Part shown: positions 60,318-64,000 of the stretch, piece after piece
Layout: every line of letters starts with the position of its first letter
Position numbering within the stretch: position 1 is the stretch's first letter
Source: Bacillus thuringiensis
GTDB lineage: Bacteria > Bacillota > Bacilli > Bacillales > Bacillaceae_G
Direction: 5' to 3'
Length of the DNA: 64,000 bases
NCBI RefSeq assembly: GCF_001182785.1
Contig: NZ_CP012099.1
Coordinates: 866,501-930,500, forward strand
Made by a program: the position numbers and the translations under genes
Notes under the pieces: model-generated
The model's input: the letters and a program-made list of their open reading frames with translations, nothing else
Told to the model about the DNA's origin: nothing
The model's database searches: none

Positions 60318-61600
60318 GTATTCAAAATGTGGAGGCGGAAAAGACGGTGTTAGGTTCTCTATTACTTGATGGAGAGCTTATTAAGGAGTGCCGTTTGACG
60401 GAGCAGTATTTTTCTATGCCAGTACATAAGTCTATATTTCAGTTAATGCGAAAAATGGAAGAAGAGGGGCAACCGATTGATCTTGTGACGTTCATTTCTC
60501 GGGTAGGTCCGAAGTTTTTAGAGAGGATCGGGGGAATGGAGTATTTTATAGGGTTAATGGATGGTGTGCCTACTACTGCCAACTTCTCTTATTATGAGGG
60601 GCTTGTTCGAGGTGCGTGGAAAATGTATCAGGCTGGTGTTCTCGGGCACAAGATGGGAGAGCGTCTTATTGCGGAGAAGAGTGAGAAAGTTATCGGTGAG
60701 ACGATTACGGCACTTTGTGAGTTAGAGGAAAAAGACTCTGTATGTGAGTTTGATTTGAAGGATGCGTTAGTTGATTTGTATGAGGAGCTTCATCAAGATG
60801 TGAAAGAGATTACTGGTATTGAGTCTGGTTATACATCGTTAAATAAAATGACGTGTGGACTTCAGGAAGGTGATTTTGTCGTTCTTGGTGCGCGTCCTTC
60901 TATGGGGAAGACTGCGTTTGCACTAAATGTTGGACTGCATGCGGCGAAGTCTGGAGCGGCGGTTGGATTGTTTTCGTTAGAGATGAGTAGTAAGCAATTG
61001 TTCAAAAGGATAGCTTCTTGCATAGGTGAAGTGTCAGGAGGTAGGCTAAAAAATCCGAAGCATCGTTTTGCGATGGAAGATTGGGAGAAGGTAAGTAAGG
61101 CGTTTGCGGAGATTGGTGAGTTGCCATTTGAGATTTACGACAATGCAGGTGTTACGGTGCAAGATATTTGGATGCAAACCCGTAAGTTAAAGCGGAAACA
61201 CGGTGATAAAAAGATTTTAATTATTGTAGATTACTTGCAGCTTATTACGGGCGATCCGAAGCATAAGGGCAATCGATTTCAGGAGATTAGTGAAATTTCG
61301 CGTAAGCTTAAGTTATTAGCGCGTGAATTAAATGTTTGTGTAGTCGCGTTGTCGCAATTGTCTCGTTCTGTAGAGTCACGACAAGATAAGCGTCCGCTAT
61401 TATCTGATTTAAGAGAGACGGGACAAATTGAGCAAGATGCGGATGTCATTATGCTTATGTATCGTGAAGATTATTACGATAAGGAAACGAAGCAGAAAGA
61501 GATGACGGAGATTCATGTGGCGAAGCATCGGAATGGGCCTGTCGGGAGTTTTAAGCTGAGATTTTTGAAAGAGTTTGGGCGGTTTGTGGAGATTGGATGA
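60314..61600 (+). CDS. DnaB-family replicative helicase (accessory copy)
   Basis: A 428-residue hexameric helicase. The N-terminal DnaB domain (AEKTVLGSLLLDGELIKEC, IGLMDGVPTTANFSYY) and a RecA-fold motor with Walker A GARPSMGKTAFAL, FSLEMSSKQL, Walker B LIIVDYLQLI, LSQLSR and the arginine finger region RETGQIEQDADVIM are complete. It is shorter than typical chromosomal replicative helicases of Bacillus (about 450 residues), and its DnaD partner and setting mark it as a second copy. It is followed by a small HTH gene. Confidence 0.9.
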   Translation: MSIQNVEAEKTVLGSLLLDGELIKECRLTEQYFSMPVHKSIFQLMRKMEEEGQPIDLVTFISRVGPKFLERIGGMEYFIGLMDGVPTTANFSYYEGLVRGAWKMYQAGVLGHKMGERLIAEKSEKVIGETITALCELEEKDSVCEFDLKDALVDLYEELHQDVKEITGIESGYTSLNKMTCGLQEGDFVVLGARPSMGKTAFALNVGLHAAKSGAAVGLFSLEMSSKQLFKRIASCIGEVSGGRLKNPKHRFAMEDWEKVSKAFAEIGELPFEIYDNAGVTVQDIWMQTRKLKRKHGDKKILIIVDYLQLITGDPKHKGNRFQEISEISRKLKLLARELNVCVVALSQLSRSVESRQDKRPLLSDLRETGQIEQDADVIMLMYREDYYDKETKQKEMTEIHVAKHRNGPVGSFKLRFLKEFGRFVEIG

Positions 61601-61644
61601 TAAAATAGAAGAAGGCATATAAAAAGGTAAAGGAGTGGTTACGG

Positions 61645-61812
61645 ATGACAAAAGTAGGTCGTTTATATGAGCAAGAGAAGCAAGAAGAAATTGATAAAGC
61701 ACTTTCGGCAGCTGGAATGCTCTTTAAAGGAATGAGTGTAGAAGAAATAGCTAAAAAATTAGATGTAACAATTGAAAAGGTGAAAGAGTGGGAGAAGCGT
61801 TTATCTCATTAA
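61645..61812 (+). CDS. Small helix-turn-helix protein (55 aa)
   Basis: Starts at an ATG after AAAGGAGTGG, 44 bases after the helicase gene. The product is charged and helical; residues of about 29-52 (MSVEEIAKKLDVTIEKVKEW) form a resolvase- or sigma-like HTH. It has the character of a small DNA-binding or regulatory protein and may autoregulate the module. A perfect 16-bp palindrome (61835-61850) lies just downstream, followed by a terminator. Confidence 0.72.
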   Translation: MTKVGRLYEQEKQEEIDKALSAAGMLFKGMSVEEIAKKLDVTIEKVKEWEKRLSH

Positions 61813-61849
61813 TCGCCGAGGTAATGGCAGCGTCTGTATAAATTTATAC

Positions 61850-61892
61850 AAAAATAGCCGAATATTTACGATATAATAGTCGGCTATTTTTG
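61850..61892 (+). terminator. Terminator of the dnaD-dnaB-HTH module
   Basis: AAAAATAGCCGA (61850-61861) pairs with TCGGCTATTTTT (61880-61891) across an 18-base AT-rich loop. The same sequence is symmetric enough to serve the convergent gene. Confidence 0.75.
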
Positions 61893-61951
61893 TACGGAGA
61901 AGTTGTTAGGTTTAATACGCAAATCTTTTGGTTTGCTCTTGAATATATTCC

Positions 61952-62737
61952 TCATTTCCCCATAAAGAAAGATCTTCTCTCTGCAGTAATCCATTGCTGC
62001 AAGTCATCTTGGCTACGTCGGACAAGTCGATTTACTAACACATCATGCCATACATAATCCTCTAATAAGTATATATGAACGGGGTCATCTGTATAAAAAG
62101 CAATATTACGCTCTTCAAGTGATGGTCCATAAATCATCTCTTTAGAATCTATCGATACAATAAACCAATGATCTGTAGACAAGGTTTCTGTATAAGGTGT
62201 TATGCGATGGGCTTCTAGATTTTTAATTGGATTTTCAACATGCAGGGTAATACCTTGTATTGTAACTTTATCAGCTACTTCAGATAGATCTTCTTTTAAC
62301 GCTTCATACATCTCATCCCACATTGAAATGACAATACGTCGTTCTGCTTTTTTTATTAATGCCTGACAATAGCTAATGATTGTTTGATTGTCTTTTAAAG
62401 TAATCACTCGATTATCCGTTTTTTCCTCGGAAGTTTCTAGTGTTTTTAATGAATCACTGATTCCTTCATAAGTAGACTGCCATTCTGATTGCGCCTTCTG
62501 TAAAAAGATTTCAACAGGTAGAGGTGAATAGCGAGTGGTGTCATTTATTTCTTCCTTCATGACAATTCCTTTTTCTACAAGGTTACCTAAAATCTCATAA
62601 ATTCGCGCTCTTGGGACACCCGAATCTTTACTCACTTGGTAGGCTGTGACAGGCCCTTGTTTAACAAGAGATACATAAGATTTAGCTTCATATTCATTGA
62701 AACCAATTTTTTTAAGCTGTTGCACTATGTAGTCCAC
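61952..62737 (-). CDS. TrmB-family transcriptional regulator
   Basis: A 261-residue regulator. The N-terminal winged helix (LKKIGFNEYEAKSYVSLVK, AYQVSKDSGVPRARIYEILG) is typical of TrmB, and the C-terminal sensor domain includes ERRIVISMWDEMYEAL and VSIDSKEMIYGPS. I start it at the GTG at 62737, eight bases after CGGAGG; the longer frame to 62800 would be encoded by the bcr1-like repeat and is not real. It is divergent from a TauE/SafE transporter gene and probably controls it. Ligand unknown; sugars are ligands for archaeal members. Confidence 0.87.
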   Translation of the reverse strand: MDYIVQQLKKIGFNEYEAKSYVSLVKQGPVTAYQVSKDSGVPRARIYEILGNLVEKGIVMKEEINDTTRYSPLPVEIFLQKAQSEWQSTYEGISDSLKTLETSEEKTDNRVITLKDNQTIISYCQALIKKAERRIVISMWDEMYEALKEDLSEVADKVTIQGITLHVENPIKNLEAHRITPYTETLSTDHWFIVSIDSKEMIYGPSLEERNIAFYTDDPVHIYLLEDYVWHDVLVNRLVRRSQDDLQQWITAERRSFFMGK

Positions 62738-62761
62738 TTTTTTCGTCCTCCGATGTTTGCT

Positions 62762-62905
62762 TTTATCCCGCTTTAACGGGCAGTAAGACTCCCACCTCAA
62801 AATTCAGCGGAAGCAAAGAAGTTAGGTGGGGGGGCGGGCTGCCCGTTAAAGCCCGATTGGTTCAACTAATAATCAGTGGCCCCACTGATTAAAGTTTCAC
62901 TTTAT
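62762..62905 (+). repeat. bcr1-like element, near full length (144 bp)
   Basis: TTTAT ends (62762-62766, 62901-62905) enclose the full order of blocks seen at 28852-29010 with small losses. It occupies most of the divergent region between the TrmB-family and TauE/SafE genes, ending 24 bases before the regulator's start codon on one side and 21 bases before the transporter's -35 box on the other. Confidence 0.82.
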
Positions 62906-62926
62906 ATTTTAACGTTACAATAACTG

Positions 62927-62964
62927 TTTACATTTAGCAAATTATTAGTTACTATTCGAATAGT
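62927..62964 (+). promoter_or_regulatory. Promoter and palindromic operator of the TauE/SafE gene
   Basis: TTTACA (62927-62932), 17-base spacer and TACTAT (62950-62955) form a promoter. A perfect 14-bp palindrome ACTATTCGAATAGT (62951-62964) overlaps the -10 box, so a bound dimer would block RNA polymerase. The divergent TrmB-family protein is the obvious candidate. Confidence 0.7.
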
Positions 62965-62986
62965 GACTAAAGGGGAGGTTAATAGT

Positions 62987-63754
62987 ATGGATTTTTATTT
63001 AGACCCATCTGTATTAATGATTTTGATTGTTTTTGGATTTGTAGCTGCATTTATTGATTCAGTTGTAGGTGGTGGTGGACTCATTGCTTTACCAGCTTTA
63101 TTATTTACAGGACTGAATCCAGCAAGTGCAGTAGCTACGAATAAACTAGCGTCGACAATGGGAAGTGCAACTAGTAATATTGTGTTTTATCGTTCTGGTA
63201 ATCTTGATTTGAAATCGGCGTTTAAATTAGTTCCGCTTACTTTCATAGGTTCCATAATAGGGGCATGGACCGTTCATTTAATGAATCCAGAAGTACTGAA
63301 GCCATTGATGTTAATTATGCTTGGTGCGGTCGCTATTTATACGATATTCAAAAAGGATTGGGGTAGTATTTCCACTCATAAGAAATTGTCTGGTCGACAC
63401 GTCATTATTTTTACCTTTTTTATTTTTGCTATTGGTTTTTATGATGGATTTCTAGGTCCTGGAACAGGTTCGTTTTTAATGTTTTCTCTTTTATTTATTG
63501 GGTATGATTTTTTAAAAGCAGCAGGTAATGCGAAGCTTCTTAATTTAGGAAGTAATGTTGGTGCATTGTTGATGTTTATGTATGTAGGGCAAGTAAACTA
63601 TGCATATGGTTTTATAATGGGGATTGCTCAAATTGCTGGAGGGATTGTTGGCTCCAAATTTGCTATAAAAAAAGGAAGCGGGTATGTTCGTGCCCTTTTC
63701 ATTACAGTAACTTGTTTATTGTTAGCGAAAAATCTGTATGACTATATTCAGTAA
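62987..63754 (+). CDS. TauE/SafE-family membrane transporter
   Basis: A 255-residue protein with about eight hydrophobic helices. The two family repeats are visible: IDSVVGGGGLIALPALLFTGLNPASAVATNK at the N-terminal half (split by helix ends) and GFYDGFLGPGTGSFLMFSLLF in the C-terminal half. Members export or import small sulfur-containing organic anions such as sulfite or sulfoacetate; the substrate here is unknown. The ATG at 62987 follows AGGGGAGG; the earlier start at 62963 is not supported. It is divergent from, and probably controlled by, the TrmB-family gene. Confidence 0.87.
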   Translation: MDFYLDPSVLMILIVFGFVAAFIDSVVGGGGLIALPALLFTGLNPASAVATNKLASTMGSATSNIVFYRSGNLDLKSAFKLVPLTFIGSIIGAWTVHLMNPEVLKPLMLIMLGAVAIYTIFKKDWGSISTHKKLSGRHVIIFTFFIFAIGFYDGFLGPGTGSFLMFSLLFIGYDFLKAAGNAKLLNLGSNVGALLMFMYVGQVNYAYGFIMGIAQIAGGIVGSKFAIKKGSGYVRALFITVTCLLLAKNLYDYIQ

Positions 63755-64000
63755 GTAATTAAAGAACGTAGAAAAGGTTAAATACGCAGATTACATAAAA
63801 TATAAGAAGACACTAAGGAGAAAATTCCTTTTAACATTTTTTAGATGCTACCTTGTTTGAAGATAGCATCTAAAAAAAAAATCTAAGTGAAGAGAATGAA
63901 AATAATATAAACTCATATTTTTCTGGGGTATGTTTATTGATTATATTGAAATGTTTACTCTATATTCTTCTTATAATTAGGCCTCAACAAACTCTTAAAA
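63755..64000. other. Region after the transporter gene to the window end
   Basis: No gene supported. AAGGA/TTCCTT with a T-rich tail (63815-63840) may be a weak terminator. TTTTTTAGATGCTA (63837-63850) pairs perfectly with TAGCATCTAAAAAA (63864-63877), but the T-run precedes and the A-run follows the stem on both strands, so it is not a normal terminator. Confidence 0.4.

Noticed and set aside
62737..62800. N-terminal extension of the TrmB-family protein
   Set aside because: The extra residues would be encoded by the bcr1-like repeat and intervening leader; the GTG at 62737 has a good ribosome site (CGGAGG).
63837..63877. Perfect inverted repeat as a terminator
   Set aside because: The T-run comes before and the A-run after the stem on both strands, the opposite of a Rho-independent terminator.

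Overview
The window is chromosomal DNA from a Bacillus cereus group bacterium (B. cereus / B. thuringiensis type, not B. anthracis). It is AT-rich with Firmicute-style ribosome binding sites. It carries eight copies or fragments of a bcr1-like repeat, a csaA-csaB surface-polymer locus with SLH-domain proteins, a type-III-like lipoprotein beta-lactamase and a B. subtilis-like yheA-D cluster. No rRNA, tRNA, CRISPR array, complete insertion sequence or complete prophage was seen.

Layout. 1-3.9 kb: yheD (cut by the window edge), yheC, yheB, yheA. 4-5.2 kb: lipoprotein and HAAS-domain membrane protein. 5.6-8.1 kb: alsS-alsD (acetoin branch). 8.2-9.9 kb: DNA glycosylase and a HAD-like protein with an altered catalytic motif. 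10.3-14.6 kb: LPXTG adhesin with eleven CnaB/SpaA-like modules. 14.7-34.1 kb: cell-surface region with two SLH amidases, an SLH glucosaminidase, csaA-csaB and an O-antigen-ligase-like protein, interleaved with hemZ, an acyl-CoA ligase, a SulP transporter, an enoyl-CoA hydratase, small proteins and an M42 peptidase. The S-layer genes found at this locus in B. anthracis (sap, eag) are absent. 34.2-37.7 kb: RNA methyltransferase-like protein, YflJ-like peptide, proline racemase-family enzyme and ornithine-cyclodeaminase-family enzyme. 38.5-44 kb: complete oligopeptide ABC transporter operon.

44-50 kb is the most accessory-looking stretch. It has a DsbA-like / metallo-beta-lactamase-fold / NTF2-fold gene group behind a 60-bp palindromic operator, gene remnants, a secreted repeat peptide with a damaged duplicate, and the beta-lactamase. 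50.6-55.4 kb: MFS organic-acid transporter divergent from a CitA/DcuS-type two-component system that is translationally coupled to an orphan TctC-type binding protein. 55.6-59.1 kb: NUDIX hydrolase followed by a large PLD nuclease-SF2 helicase, the best candidate for a poorly described (possibly anti-phage) system. 59.4-61.8 kb: DnaD-like/DnaB-like replication module plus a small HTH protein. 62-63.8 kb: TrmB-family regulator divergent from a TauE/SafE transporter.

How parts work together. CsaB pyruvylates the secondary cell-wall polymer that SLH domains bind, so the three SLH hydrolases are probably clients of the csaA-csaB products. The racemase and cyclodeaminase-family enzymes fit a proline/hydroxyproline catabolic step. 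The kinase, regulator and TctC protein probably sense an organic acid imported by the divergent MFS protein. Beyond genes, the most striking patterns are the graded bcr1 deletion series, often seated at terminator T-tracts or stop codons, and four sharp switches from A+C-rich to G+T-rich sequence, all with the same polarity.
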